A stretch of 64,000 nucleotides of DNA from Clostridia bacterium (GTDB taxonomy: Bacteria; Bacillota_A; Clostridia; Christensenellales; Aristaeellaceae), in NCBI GenBank assembly GCA_017432405.1, contig JAFRJF010000113.1:1-64000 (forward strand), written 5' to 3'. Shown here one piece after another: positions 17,240-24,759 of the stretch. A program made the translations under genes and the position numbers. Positions within the stretch are counted from its first letter, which is position 1. Each line of letters opens with the position of its first letter. Below the pieces are notes generated by a model. That model ran no database searches. It was not told the origin of the DNA and saw only the letters and a list, made by a program, of their open reading frames with translations.

Positions 17240-20215
17240 ATGGAAAAGTACAGATTCACAGACGATCAACAGTCGCTCATGGAGCGCATGACGATTCCAT
17301 TTGCCGTCTTTCAGCTCGTCGACAAGCGCATCGTGCCCCTGGCGCTGTCCGACGGCTTTTGTGAACTGCTTGGAATCGGGGATCGGGATAGCGCTTACGC
17401 GGCCATGAATCGGGATACATATCAGAACGTGCATCCCGACGACGCGCCGCGCATCGCGAACGACGTGTATCGGTTTGTGCGGGACGAGGACAGGTTCGAC
17501 GCCATCTATCGCCTGAAGGACGGGGACCGAGGCGGGTATAACGTCGTTCACGCCTTCGGCAGGCATGTGCATATGCCCACGGGCGAGCGGCTGGGGCAGA
17601 TATGGTATGCCAACGAGGGCCCGTATACCGGGGACGCCGCTCAGCCCGGCGCGGGGCTCGCCCAGTCGCTGTCCAGTGCCCTGCACCGGGACAGCATGCT
17701 GAATGCCAGCTATTACGATTACCTCACCGGGCTGCCCAGCATGACCTACTTTTTCGAGCTGGCCGAGCTGGGCAAGGAGGCCATGCTGAAGCAGGGCGAA
17801 AAGCCGGTGCTGCTGTACATGGATTTCTCCGGCATGAAGTATTACAACCAGAAATACAGCTTTGCAGAAGGCAACAAGCTGCTCCAGGCCTTCGGCAGGA
17901 CCCTGGCCCGCACCTTTGGCAATGAAAGCTGCTGCCACATCAGCGGGGACCATTTCGCGGCCTACACCCGGGAGGAGGGGCTGGAGGATGCGCTGGACGG
18001 GCTGTTTGAGGCATGCAAGGGCCTGAACGGCGGCAATGCGCTGCCCGTTCGGGTGGGCATCTATCCGGCCAGCATGGAGGCGGTGCCCGTCAGCACGGCC
18101 TGCGACCGGGCAAAGCTGGCCTGTGATGCCCTCGGGAAGACCTTTATTTCAAGCTTCAACTGGTACAATGCCGACCTGCGGGACGAGCTGGAAAAGCAGC
18201 AGTACATCCTCGGCAACCTGGATCGGGCCATCCGGGAGGGGTGGATACAGGTCTACTACCAGCCCATCGTGCGCTCGGTCACCCAGAGGGTGTGCGACGA
18301 GGAGGCGCTGGCGCGGTGGATCGACCCGGTCAACGGCTTCATGTCGCCGGCTGACTTCATCCCCCATCTGGAGAAGGCCGGCCTGATCTACAAGCTGGAC
18401 CTGTATATGCTGGAGCGGGTGCTGGATAAGATGCGGCGCCAGCAGCAAATGGGGGGCGAGGTCGTGCCCCACTCCATCAACCTCTCCCGCTCCGATTTCG
18501 ACGCCTGTGACATCGTCGAGGAGATTCGCAAACGGGTGGATGCCGCCGGTGTGGCCCACGATCGCATCACCATCGAGATCACCGAGAGCGTGGTCGGCTC
18601 AGACATGGGTTTCATGGCCGGACAGGTCGACCGGTTCCGCAAGCTGGGCTTCCCGGTGTGGATGGACGACTTCGGCAGCGGCTATTCCTCGCTGGACGTG
18701 CTGCAGAGCATCCCCTTCGACCTGATCAAGTTCGACATGAGCTTCATGCAGAAGCTGGATGAGGGCGACAGCGGCAAGATCATACTGACCGAGCTGATGA
18801 AGCTGGCGACGTCGCTGGGCGTGGATACGGTCTGCGAGGGCGTGGAGACGAAGGCGCAGGTGGATTTCCTCCAGGAGATCGGCTGCTCGAAGCTCCAGGG
18901 GTACTATTTCGACAAGCCGATCCCGATGGAGAAGGTATTCGAGAAGTTCGAGAAGGGTTTCGGGTTCGGCTATGAAAATCCCGCGGAGTCGGCCTACTAC
19001 GAGGCCATCGGGCGCGTGAACCTGTACGACCTGGCGGTGATATCCAACGAGGAGGAAAACGCCTTCCAGAAATTCTTCAACACCTTGCCCATGGGCATCC
19101 TGGAGATCAGGGGCGATCAGGTGCACTTTATCCGCACGAACCAATCCTACCGGGAATTCATACGGCGCTTCTTCAACCTGGAGCTCACGGCGAAGCCCGA
19201 GGATTATCACGCCACGCCCTTCGGCCCCGGCTCGGCCTTCATGAAGCTGGTGCAGGACTGCTGTAAAAGCGGCGGTCGTGCCTTCTTCGATGAGCAGATG
19301 CCGGACGGCTCCGTGATCCACGCCTTCGCCCGGAAGATCAGTGTGAATCCCGTGACGGGGACCGCCGCGGCAGCCGTTGCGGTGCTCTCAATCTCCGAGC
19401 CCAACGATGGCGCCACCTATGCGGAGATCGCCAGGGCGCTGGCGGCAGATTACTACAATATATATGTCGTCGATCTGGATACCGAGCGCTTCATCGAATA
19501 TACCTCGCCGGTGGGCGTCGAGGAGCTGGCCATGGAGCGTCACGGTGAAAACTTCTTCGCCGCAGTCCAGCGCGACACCATGACCCGCATCTACGAGGAG
19601 GACCGCGAACCCTTCCTGGCCGGCTTCTCGAAGGAGAAGCTCATACGGGAGTTGGACGCCCAGGGCGTCTATACCGCCACCTACCGACTGATCGACACCG
19701 GCACGCCGATGTACGTCAGCATGAAGATCACGCGCATGCATCCCAACGGGAACCGCATCATCATGGGCATCAGCATCGTCGACGCGCAGATGCGCCAGAG
19801 CGAGCACATCCGGCAGATCCAGCGGGAGCGGGATACCCTGTCCCGGGTCATGGCGCTTTCCGAGGATTATCTCAGCCTCTACATGATCGATCCCGAGACC
19901 GGAAGCTATGTCGAATACAGCGCGTCGGATGAATACGAGCGCCTCGGACTGGCCAAGGAAGGGGAGGATTTCTTCCTTCGGGGCATTGAGGACGGCAAGC
20001 GGAACGTCTATCCCGCCGACCTGTCCACGTACCTGGCGCGCTTCACCAGGGAAAACGTCATGCATGCGATCCAGCAGGAGGGGGCCTTCAAGCTGCAATA
20101 CCGACTCGTGATCGGGGGCGAACCCAGGGCCGTCAGTCTCAGGATCGCCCCGTTCAGGGATGGGGGCGAGGAAAAGCTGGTGGCGGGCGTTCGGGCCTGG
20201 CGAAGGCGGCGGTAG
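17240..20215 (+). CDS. PAS, degenerate GGDEF, EAL phosphodiesterase with tandem C-terminal sensor-like domains
   Basis: A 991-residue soluble protein. A PAS-type domain (about 10-115) is followed by a GGDEF-like domain with SGDHF in place of GGDEF (inactive). The EAL domain (about 320-560) keeps EEALARW, NLSRSD, ExTES, MDDFGSGYSSLD, IKFDM and CEGVET, so it should cleave c-di-GMP. About 420 more residues follow, with one PAS-like domain and then two related domains in tandem. Both of these begin with a YYNIYVVD / YLSLYMID strand and share an FIEY or YVEY motif and an ENFF or EDFF motif. They look like PAS-like sensor modules from a duplication. ATG 17240 lies after GGGGGAAG; GTG 17231 is too close to it. 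Confidence 0.9.
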   Translation: MEKYRFTDDQQSLMERMTIPFAVFQLVDKRIVPLALSDGFCELLGIGDRDSAYAAMNRDTYQNVHPDDAPRIANDVYRFVRDEDRFDAIYRLKDGDRGGYNVVHAFGRHVHMPTGERLGQIWYANEGPYTGDAAQPGAGLAQSLSSALHRDSMLNASYYDYLTGLPSMTYFFELAELGKEAMLKQGEKPVLLYMDFSGMKYYNQKYSFAEGNKLLQAFGRTLARTFGNESCCHISGDHFAAYTREEGLEDALDGLFEACKGLNGGNALPVRVGIYPASMEAVPVSTACDRAKLACDALGKTFISSFNWYNADLRDELEKQQYILGNLDRAIREGWIQVYYQPIVRSVTQRVCDEEALARWIDPVNGFMSPADFIPHLEKAGLIYKLDLYMLERVLDKMRRQQQMGGEVVPHSINLSRSDFDACDIVEEIRKRVDAAGVAHDRITIEITESVVGSDMGFMAGQVDRFRKLGFPVWMDDFGSGYSSLDVLQSIPFDLIKFDMSFMQKLDEGDSGKIILTELMKLATSLGVDTVCEGVETKAQVDFLQEIGCSKLQGYYFDKPIPMEKVFEKFEKGFGFGYENPAESAYYEAIGRVNLYDLAVISNEEENAFQKFFNTLPMGILEIRGDQVHFIRTNQSYREFIRRFFNLELTAKPEDYHATPFGPGSAFMKLVQDCCKSGGRAFFDEQMPDGSVIHAFARKISVNPVTGTAAAAVAVLSISEPNDGATYAEIARALAADYYNIYVVDLDTERFIEYTSPVGVEELAMERHGENFFAAVQRDTMTRIYEEDREPFLAGFSKEKLIRELDAQGVYTATYRLIDTGTPMYVSMKITRMHPNGNRIIMGISIVDAQMRQSEHIRQIQRERDTLSRVMALSEDYLSLYMIDPETGSYVEYSASDEYERLGLAKEGEDFFLRGIEDGKRNVYPADLSTYLARFTRENVMHAIQQEGAFKLQYRLVIGGEPRAVSLRIAPFRDGGEEKLVAGVRAWRRRR

Positions 20216-20286
20216 CGCAATGAAAGAACCGGCAGCACAGTGAAGCGAGCGAATGACCGGGCACATTTCGAAAGGAGGGCATACCC

Positions 20287-20544
20287 GTGAATCCCGTTCC
20301 CGACCGGAATAAGAGAAAGCAGGAAATCGGCATGGCCTTCCGCAATGAGCCATACCTTCCCCACGAAGCGGATCCAGAGATCTACGAGGCCTTGTGCGTG
20401 CGCGCCGGCGCGACGAGCAGCCATGATATCAGCATCCTGATCTCCATAGTGCAGGACGCGATCATGATGGCGCGGCGCGACGAACGTCCGACGACACCGC
20501 TGGATACCTTCCGGGACTGGCTCCTGAGGAAGCAGTTCGGATAA
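20287..20544 (+). CDS. Small hypothetical protein
   Basis: An 85-residue protein starting with GTG eight bases behind a strong AAAGGAGGG site. It is soluble, with a charged N-terminus and a helical remainder ending in DTFRDWLLRKQFG. I do not recognise a family. It lies 71 bp behind the EAL gene and before a strong terminator, so it is probably the last gene of that transcript. Confidence 0.65.
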   Translation: MNPVPDRNKRKQEIGMAFRNEPYLPHEADPEIYEALCVRAGATSSHDISILISIVQDAIMMARRDERPTTPLDTFRDWLLRKQFG

Positions 20545-20558
20545 ATCGAAAAGCGCAT

Positions 20559-20600
20559 GAATGAACGAACTGCCCGATATTCCGGGCAGTTCGTTCATTC
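20559..20600. terminator. Bidirectional hairpin terminator
   Basis: A perfect 18-bp stem (20559-20576 with 20583-20600) lies between the convergent genes ending at 20544 and 20603. Confidence 0.75.
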
Positions 20601-20602
20601 GT

Positions 20603-21271
20603 CTATGTCTGTTCCTTTTTCATCAGCTTCAAAAGCGGCTTTGCCTCGGGCAGCACAGAACCCATCGGCGAGGGTACGTCCTTCACCGCGTCCAGCCAAT
20701 CCCACAGGAACTGGCTGTAGGCGGGGGAGGGGGCCGAGCTGATTTTCTCCAGGTCGATGCGGTTGATGTTCCCGAGGTTTGGGGCCTTGTGAGGGTCCGG
20801 CGCTTCAAAGCTGTACAGCAGGCGAAGGGCTTCGCCGTAGTGCGCCCAGCCCTTGACCAGCGGGGTGCCGTCCTCCCTGCGCATCAGGAGCCGGGATTCC
20901 CTGTATCCCTCCAGCTGGAGGGCGATCCTGTCCTGCTTTACCCGGCGCGTGAACTCCCAGCGAAAGCCCTTGTAGGTGTCCAGGCAGAGCTCCGGCGTCG
21001 CTTCCAGCACATAGTGGCGCAGCAGGTGCGCGGTGTAGAACGAGACCTTCGGCTTGTTCAGGAAGAGCAGGACCAGCGTCCAGTTGCGCTCATCCACGCT
21101 CATGCCCGGCAGATGCGCGCTGCGGACGCAGGAGAGTCGGTTCAGATAGAAGGTATCGAATTCCAGCTCGCTGGCAGGCAAGGGCCACTGATGGCCGCAT
21201 TCAGGGCAGGCGGAGGGCTTGTCGGGCGAGGGAAAAATGTAGTGACAGCGGGGACAGGCATACAGCGGCAT
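20603..21271 (-). CDS. Zinc-ribbon hypothetical protein
   Basis: The 222-residue protein has an N-terminal zinc ribbon (CPRCHYIF...CPECGHQW, two CxxC pairs about 16 residues apart). About 180 residues without an assignable domain follow. They are soluble, with several aromatic and charged stretches such as GFRWEFTRRVKQ. The function is unknown. It has its own promoter and terminator. Confidence 0.65.
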   Translation of the reverse strand: MPLYACPRCHYIFPSPDKPSACPECGHQWPLPASELEFDTFYLNRLSCVRSAHLPGMSVDERNWTLVLLFLNKPKVSFYTAHLLRHYVLEATPELCLDTYKGFRWEFTRRVKQDRIALQLEGYRESRLLMRREDGTPLVKGWAHYGEALRLLYSFEAPDPHKAPNLGNINRIDLEKISSAPSPAYSQFLWDWLDAVKDVPSPMGSVLPEAKPLLKLMKKEQT

Positions 21272-21311
21272 GGTTGACCTCCATCGGGAAACAGATTTAT
21301 GCTACACTATT

Positions 21312-21340
21312 ATGATAGCATAGAAAAGCGGCGCTGTCCA
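21312..21340 (-). promoter_or_regulatory. Promoter of the zinc-ribbon gene
   Basis: On the minus strand TGGACA (complement of 21335-21340) and TATCAT (complement of 21312-21317) are 17 bp apart, about 40 bp upstream of the ATG at 21271. Confidence 0.6.
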
Positions 21341-21403
21341 CAGGCTTTTATAATTTTTGGAGCTGTTCAGACAGGAAAATACGGATTATTCATTATTACT
21401 CTT

Positions 21404-22468
21404 TCATTGCCCCGACGGGTTTTCCGAAGCCTTTTCCCGGGTCATCAGGGTATAGACCACCTCCCGGGGGGCCATGCCGCGATTGACGATCTGGTCCACG
21501 GCCTCGGTGATGGGCATCTCGACAGCGTAGCGCTCAGCCAGCTGCATCGTGGCGGACAGGGCGTTGATGCCTTCCACGACCATGCCGATCCGGGCGATAG
21601 CCGCCTTCGGGGGCACGCCCTCGCCGATCAGCTGCCCGCAGCGATTGTTGCGGCTGTGGCGGCTGGTGGCGGTGACGATCAAATCGCCCATGCCCGCCAG
21701 GCCTGAGAAGGTGCGCTCGTTGCAGCCCATGGCCTTGCCCAGGCGGGTGATTTCGGCCATGCCCCGGGTGATCAGCGCCGCCCGTGCGTTGTCGCCGTAG
21801 CCCAGGCCCGTGGATATGCCCGAGGCCAGTGCGATGATGTTCTTCACCGCGCCGCACAGCTCGACGCCCTCGATGTCGGTATTCGTATACACCCGCAGGC
21901 AGGAATTCATGAAGATGTCCTGCACGCGCCGCGCCGCCTGCACATCGGTGCAGGCGGAGACGATGGTGGTGGGCAGATCCCGGGCCACCTCCTCGGCGTG
22001 GGTGGGGCCGGACAGGGCCACCAGCGTGTTGTCGTGCGGGCCGTGACGGTCCAGCTCGCTGCGTATGATCTGGGTCATCGTCAACAGCGTGTCCGGCTCC
22101 ATGCCCTTGGCCACGTCCACGATGATCTGGCCGTCACGGATGTGGGGCGCGGCAGCGCGGGCCGTGGCGCGCACATAGACAGACGGCACGGCAAACAACA
22201 GCACGTCCCGGCCTTCACAGGCTTCGGCGATATCGGTGGTAAAGTCGGTGGCCTCGGGGATGACCATGTCCGGCAGGTTGGGCTGGCGTCGCGTGGCGCT
22301 GAGCCGCTCGATCTCCTCCGGCAGCGCCGACCAGACCGTCACCCCGTGGCCCAGGTTGGTCAGCATGCGGGCCAGCGCGATGCCCCAGGTGCCCGCGCCA
22401 AGCACGCCGATGGACGCGGGGGTGGGATTGTTGACATGGTTCGGATCAGGACTATTCAAACGTGACAT
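21404..22468 (-). CDS. gpsA: Glycerol-3-phosphate dehydrogenase [NAD(P)+]
   Basis: The 354-residue enzyme reduces dihydroxyacetone phosphate to sn-glycerol 3-phosphate for membrane phospholipid synthesis. Visible signatures are the Rossmann motif GVLGAGTWGIALA, the VAKGMEPDT segment, LSGPTHAEEVA, the catalytic-lysine region AVKNIIALASGI, and GLGDL-type GLAGMGDLIVT with the HSRNNRCGQLIG substrate loop. The ATG at 22468 is seven bases after GGAGGCG; a longer frame upstream lacks support. A small zinc-ribbon gene precedes it on the same strand. Confidence 0.95.
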   Translation of the reverse strand: MSRLNSPDPNHVNNPTPASIGVLGAGTWGIALARMLTNLGHGVTVWSALPEEIERLSATRRQPNLPDMVIPEATDFTTDIAEACEGRDVLLFAVPSVYVRATARAAAPHIRDGQIIVDVAKGMEPDTLLTMTQIIRSELDRHGPHDNTLVALSGPTHAEEVARDLPTTIVSACTDVQAARRVQDIFMNSCLRVYTNTDIEGVELCGAVKNIIALASGISTGLGYGDNARAALITRGMAEITRLGKAMGCNERTFSGLAGMGDLIVTATSRHSRNNRCGQLIGEGVPPKAAIARIGMVVEGINALSATMQLAERYAVEMPITEAVDQIVNRGMAPREVVYTLMTREKASENPSGQ

Positions 22469-22535
22469 GATAAGCGCCTCCATGCAGTTTGTTATGCGAT
22501 CATTATACCGCCTGGAGGCGCTTTGTGCAAGGCCG

Positions 22536-22706
22536 TCAATACAGATTGTGAAACACCCATCCCGGTTCCACACGGTCGCAGTCGGGGCAGAGGCCCGAGT
22601 ATTCGTTGGCGCAGTCGTCGCACAGCGGCGCGCCGCAATCGGCGCAGGAACGGAAGGCCCTGGAATCCATCATCCTGTGGCAGTTGCGGCATTCGCTCAT
22701 CGGCAT
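22536..22706 (-). CDS. 56-residue zinc-ribbon/treble-clef protein
   Basis: A short gene hidden in a longer open frame. The ATG at 22706 is eight bases after GGAGGT on the minus strand. The peptide has four CxxC-type pairs (SECRNCH, SCADCGA, LCDDCAN, LCPDCDR), enough for two zinc sites. It lies between the cysteine-desulfurase-like gene and gpsA, both on the same strand, so it is probably co-transcribed. The role is unknown; a metal- or nucleic-acid-binding accessory is possible. Confidence 0.75.
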   Translation of the reverse strand: MPMSECRNCHRMMDSRAFRSCADCGAPLCDDCANEYSGLCPDCDRVEPGWVFHNLY

Positions 22707-22758
22707 GGCAATCCACCTCCGAAACGCAGTATGCCCCGACCTGGGACGGGATATGTAT

Positions 22759-23892
22759 TCACAGCAGCGCGCGTACAGCCTGTAAAAACCGCTCGACCTC
22801 TTCAAAGGTGTTGGCGTGGCCGATGCTGGCCCGCACGGCGCCGCGTAGGAGCGTGCCCAGGAAGCGGTGCGCCTCGGGGGCGCAGTGCAGGCCGCCACGC
22901 ACGGCAATATCCCTGCGGGCCAGGGCGTCGGCGACCTGGGCAGAGGGGAGATCGCCCACGTTGAAGCACACGATGCCCGCCCGTCCGGCCTCCTGGGCGG
23001 GGCTGTACAGCGTGATGCCGTCCATGGCGGCAAGGCCGTCATAGAGGGCCTGGGTCAGTTCCCGTTCCTGCATCATGATCTGGGAGAGCCGGGGCGTCAC
23101 GTAGGCGCAGCCCGCCGCCAGCCCCGCGATGCCGGGGAGGTTTACCGTGCCGGATTCGTAGCGCTCGGGCAGCGTCTCCGGCTGCAGCAGGCTGTTGGAA
23201 TCGGTGCCGGTGCCGCCCTCCCGAAGGGGATTGAGCCGAATGCCCCCGGCGATGTACAGCCCACCGGTGCCCTGGGGTCCCAGCAGCGATTTATGACCGG
23301 GAAATGCGTACAGGTCACAGCCCAGCGCCTTCACATCCACCGGCATGCCGCCCAGGGCCTGGGCGCCGTCGATCAGATAGCGCACGCCCGCCGCCTTCGC
23401 CACCTGGCCGATGGCGGCCACGGGCTGGATCGCCCCGGTGACGTTGCTGGCGTGGGTGCAGACGATCAGCGCGGTAGCGGGCGTAAGGGCGTCGCGCACG
23501 TCGCCGGGGTCCACGAAGCCGTCCGGCCGGGGCGGCACCAGCGTCAGCGTGATGCGCCCGCGCGTTGCCAGAGCGTGCAGCACCCGCAGCACCGAGTTGT
23601 GCTCCAGGCAGGTGGCAACGACATGGTCACCCACGTGCAGGCTGCCCTTGATGGCCTGGTTCAGCGCGTCGGTGCAGTTGAAGCAGTGTACGACGTGCAT
23701 CGGGTCGCCTGCGCCCAGCAGGGCAGCCAGGCGCTCCCGGCAATCCAGCACGACGCGCGCCGCCTCGATGGCGGCCCGATGGCCGGAACGGCCGGGGTTG
23801 GCGTTGGTTTCGGTCAGCGCCTTTGCCACGGCTTGGACCACAGCGGATGGCTTTGGATGGCTCGTGGCGGCGTTGTCAAAATAGATCTGCAT
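22759..23892 (-). CDS. Cysteine-desulfurase-like PLP enzyme (aminotransferase class V)
   Basis: The 377-residue protein has the class V aminotransferase/NifS-like fold: YFDNAATSHPKP at the start, CLEHNSVLR, DGAQALGGMP, and the PLP lysine in FPGHKSLLGPQGTGG. A conserved Cys follows in RGGLHCAPEAHR, the sulfur-accepting position of group II desulfurases. This family often occurs next to DUF3343 genes, and here a DUF3343 gene is divergent, 109 bp away. Together they suggest sulfur or selenium mobilisation (known association, function inferred). It is probably not the housekeeping IscS, because no iscU or suf genes are near. Confidence 0.88.
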   Translation of the reverse strand: MQIYFDNAATSHPKPSAVVQAVAKALTETNANPGRSGHRAAIEAARVVLDCRERLAALLGAGDPMHVVHCFNCTDALNQAIKGSLHVGDHVVATCLEHNSVLRVLHALATRGRITLTLVPPRPDGFVDPGDVRDALTPATALIVCTHASNVTGAIQPVAAIGQVAKAAGVRYLIDGAQALGGMPVDVKALGCDLYAFPGHKSLLGPQGTGGLYIAGGIRLNPLREGGTGTDSNSLLQPETLPERYESGTVNLPGIAGLAAGCAYVTPRLSQIMMQERELTQALYDGLAAMDGITLYSPAQEAGRAGIVCFNVGDLPSAQVADALARRDIAVRGGLHCAPEAHRFLGTLLRGAVRASIGHANTFEEVERFLQAVRALL

Positions 23893-24001
23893 GCATGGTT
23901 TCCTCCTTCACATGCGAAGGATCGTTCGCGTAGTATAGGATACATGCGCCGGGTCCCCTTTATGAGCCGGCGCGTGAATCCATTGGAACGGAGGAGACAC
24001 T

Positions 24002-24265
24002 ATGCGGGATGTATACGGCGTAGCGGCGTTTCGCTCGCGCCAGCAGGTGCTGCGCTTCGAGGCGGCGCTGCGCCAGCGCGGCGTGCCCACCCAGGTGGTC
24101 ACCACGCCCCGGGATATATCGATGGGCTGCGGTCTGTCTGTGCGCTTTCCCATGGAGCGCCTGAACGATGTGCGCCGGGCGCTCATGGCCGCAAACCCCG
24201 GCAACCTGATCGGGCTGTACCGGGCGGAATACGACGGGGCGAGACTGAGGGTCGCGCCGGTATAG
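24002..24265 (+). CDS. DUF3343 (putative Se/S carrier-like) protein
   Basis: The 87-residue protein matches the DUF3343 pattern: an N-terminal beta-alpha unit that distinguishes small molecules or adapters, then TTPRDISMGCGLSVRF with the conserved CG pair, and a C-terminal helix-strand. The fold resembles TusA/YedF-type carriers, in which the Cys carries sulfur or selenium. GGAGGAG precedes the ATG. It is divergent from the cysteine-desulfurase-like gene, a usual partner. Confidence 0.85.
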   Translation: MRDVYGVAAFRSRQQVLRFEAALRQRGVPTQVVTTPRDISMGCGLSVRFPMERLNDVRRALMAANPGNLIGLYRAEYDGARLRVAPV

Positions 24266-24268
24266 CGG

Positions 24269-24297
24269 TTGACAACTATGCAATTCTACGATAAAAT
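24269..24297 (+). promoter_or_regulatory. Promoter of the putative toxin mRNA
   Basis: TTGACA (24269-24274) and TAAAAT (24292-24297) with a 17-bp spacer, four bases behind the DUF3343 stop codon. The start site should be near 24304. It drives a leader of about 73 nt and then the 28-codon ORF. Confidence 0.85.
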
Positions 24298-24338
24298 ATA
24301 ACTGCCCGAAAGGGACAATAGCGAACAACAAACGCGCA

Positions 24339-24370
24339 GGCGGTTGCTCCTACATCTCCGAAAGGAGGTG
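24339..24370 (+). promoter_or_regulatory. Structured leader sequestering the Shine-Dalgarno of the small ORF
   Basis: CATCTCC (24353-24359) can pair with GGAGGTG (24364-24370) around a GAAA tetraloop, burying the strong AAAGGAGGTG ribosome binding site. In addition GGCGGTTGC (24339-24347) is fully complementary to GCAACCGCC (24441-24449) near the end of the ORF, allowing a 5'-3' closure of the mRNA. Both are hallmarks of type I toxin mRNAs (known for the class); the pairing here is read from sequence. Confidence 0.65.
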
Positions 24371-24376
24371 GGGACC

Positions 24377-24463
24377 ATGCGTTTTACATTCCACATAGGA
24401 AGGTATACCGTCACGATCATCGTGAGGGATCGCAAAAAAAGCAACCGCCACTCTGCCAAGTGA
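24377..24463 (+). CDS. 28-residue basic peptide, putative type I toxin
   Basis: The ORF has an ATG six bases after AAAGGAGGTG and a product starting MRFTFHIGRYTVTIIVRDRK and ending KSNRHSAK. A short beta-branched hydrophobic stretch (YTVTIIV) is followed by a strongly basic tail. It is shorter and less hydrophobic than TxpA/Fst-type toxins, so it is not an obvious member of a known family. The last codons lie within the terminator stem, as in many compact toxin mRNAs. It has its own promoter, an occluded ribosome site and a convergent antisense transcript. The toxin role is inferred from this architecture. Confidence 0.6.
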   Translation: MRFTFHIGRYTVTIIVRDRKKSNRHSAK

Positions 24464-24474
24464 CGGTTGTTTTT
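24434..24474. terminator. Bidirectional terminator shared by putative toxin mRNA and antisense RNA
   Basis: AACCGCCACT (24443-24452) pairs with AGTGACGGTT (24459-24468), with one C-A mismatch on the plus strand that becomes a G-T pair on the minus strand. TTTTT follows on the right (24470-24474) and a 7-A run lies on the left (24434-24440), giving U-tracts in both directions. Confidence 0.85.
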
Positions 24475-24544
24475 GTGATTCGAGAGAATCACATATCGGG
24501 AACAATCGAATCTGAGGAGCAACCGCGTGCGTGGTTCGCTCTTC
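24434..24544 (-). ncRNA. Putative antisense RNA (antitoxin) to the 28-codon mRNA
   Basis: Predicted from the minus-strand promoter at 24551-24579 (start near 24544) to the bidirectional terminator, about 110 nt. It contains no usable ORF. Its 3' part overlaps the toxin mRNA end by about 40 nt. Its 5' part carries GCGGTTGC (complement of 24519-24526), the same sequence as the toxin leader segment, so it could compete for pairing with GCAACCGC in the mRNA. Not verified by transcription data. Confidence 0.65.
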
Positions 24545-24550
24545 GTTTAT

Positions 24551-24579
24551 ATTATATTCCAACAAAACTGGGTTGTCAA
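24551..24579 (-). promoter_or_regulatory. Consensus promoter of the antisense RNA
   Basis: On the minus strand TTGACA (complement of 24574-24579) and TATAAT (complement of 24551-24556) are exactly 17 bp apart. It is the strongest promoter by consensus in the window and points into the 3' end of the small ORF. Confidence 0.85.
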
Positions 24580-24683
24580 GGCTGATTTATTTGGAATGAC
24601 AAGCATTCAATTCTCCAAAACTGAATCGCGGATGTATTGGAATGATCTGCGCCAAACACATTCTGGAATAAACCGAAACATGC

Positions 24684-24713
24684 TTGACCAGACGGCGGAA
24701 GGGAATGTATAAT
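24684..24713 (+). promoter_or_regulatory. Promoter of nth-obgE-yhbY
   Basis: TTGACC (24684-24689) and TATAAT (24708-24713) with an 18-bp spacer, 46 bp before the nth start codon. Confidence 0.75.
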
Positions 24714-24759
24714 TATAGCCATACAAAGGCGGGCTTGTGCCCGAATGGAGGGAACGCAC

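Noticed and set aside
22707..23042. N-terminal extension of the small zinc-ribbon gene
   Set aside because: The open frame is antisense-type overlap within the desulfurase gene. The GGAGGT site and start at 22706 define a self-contained 56-residue protein.
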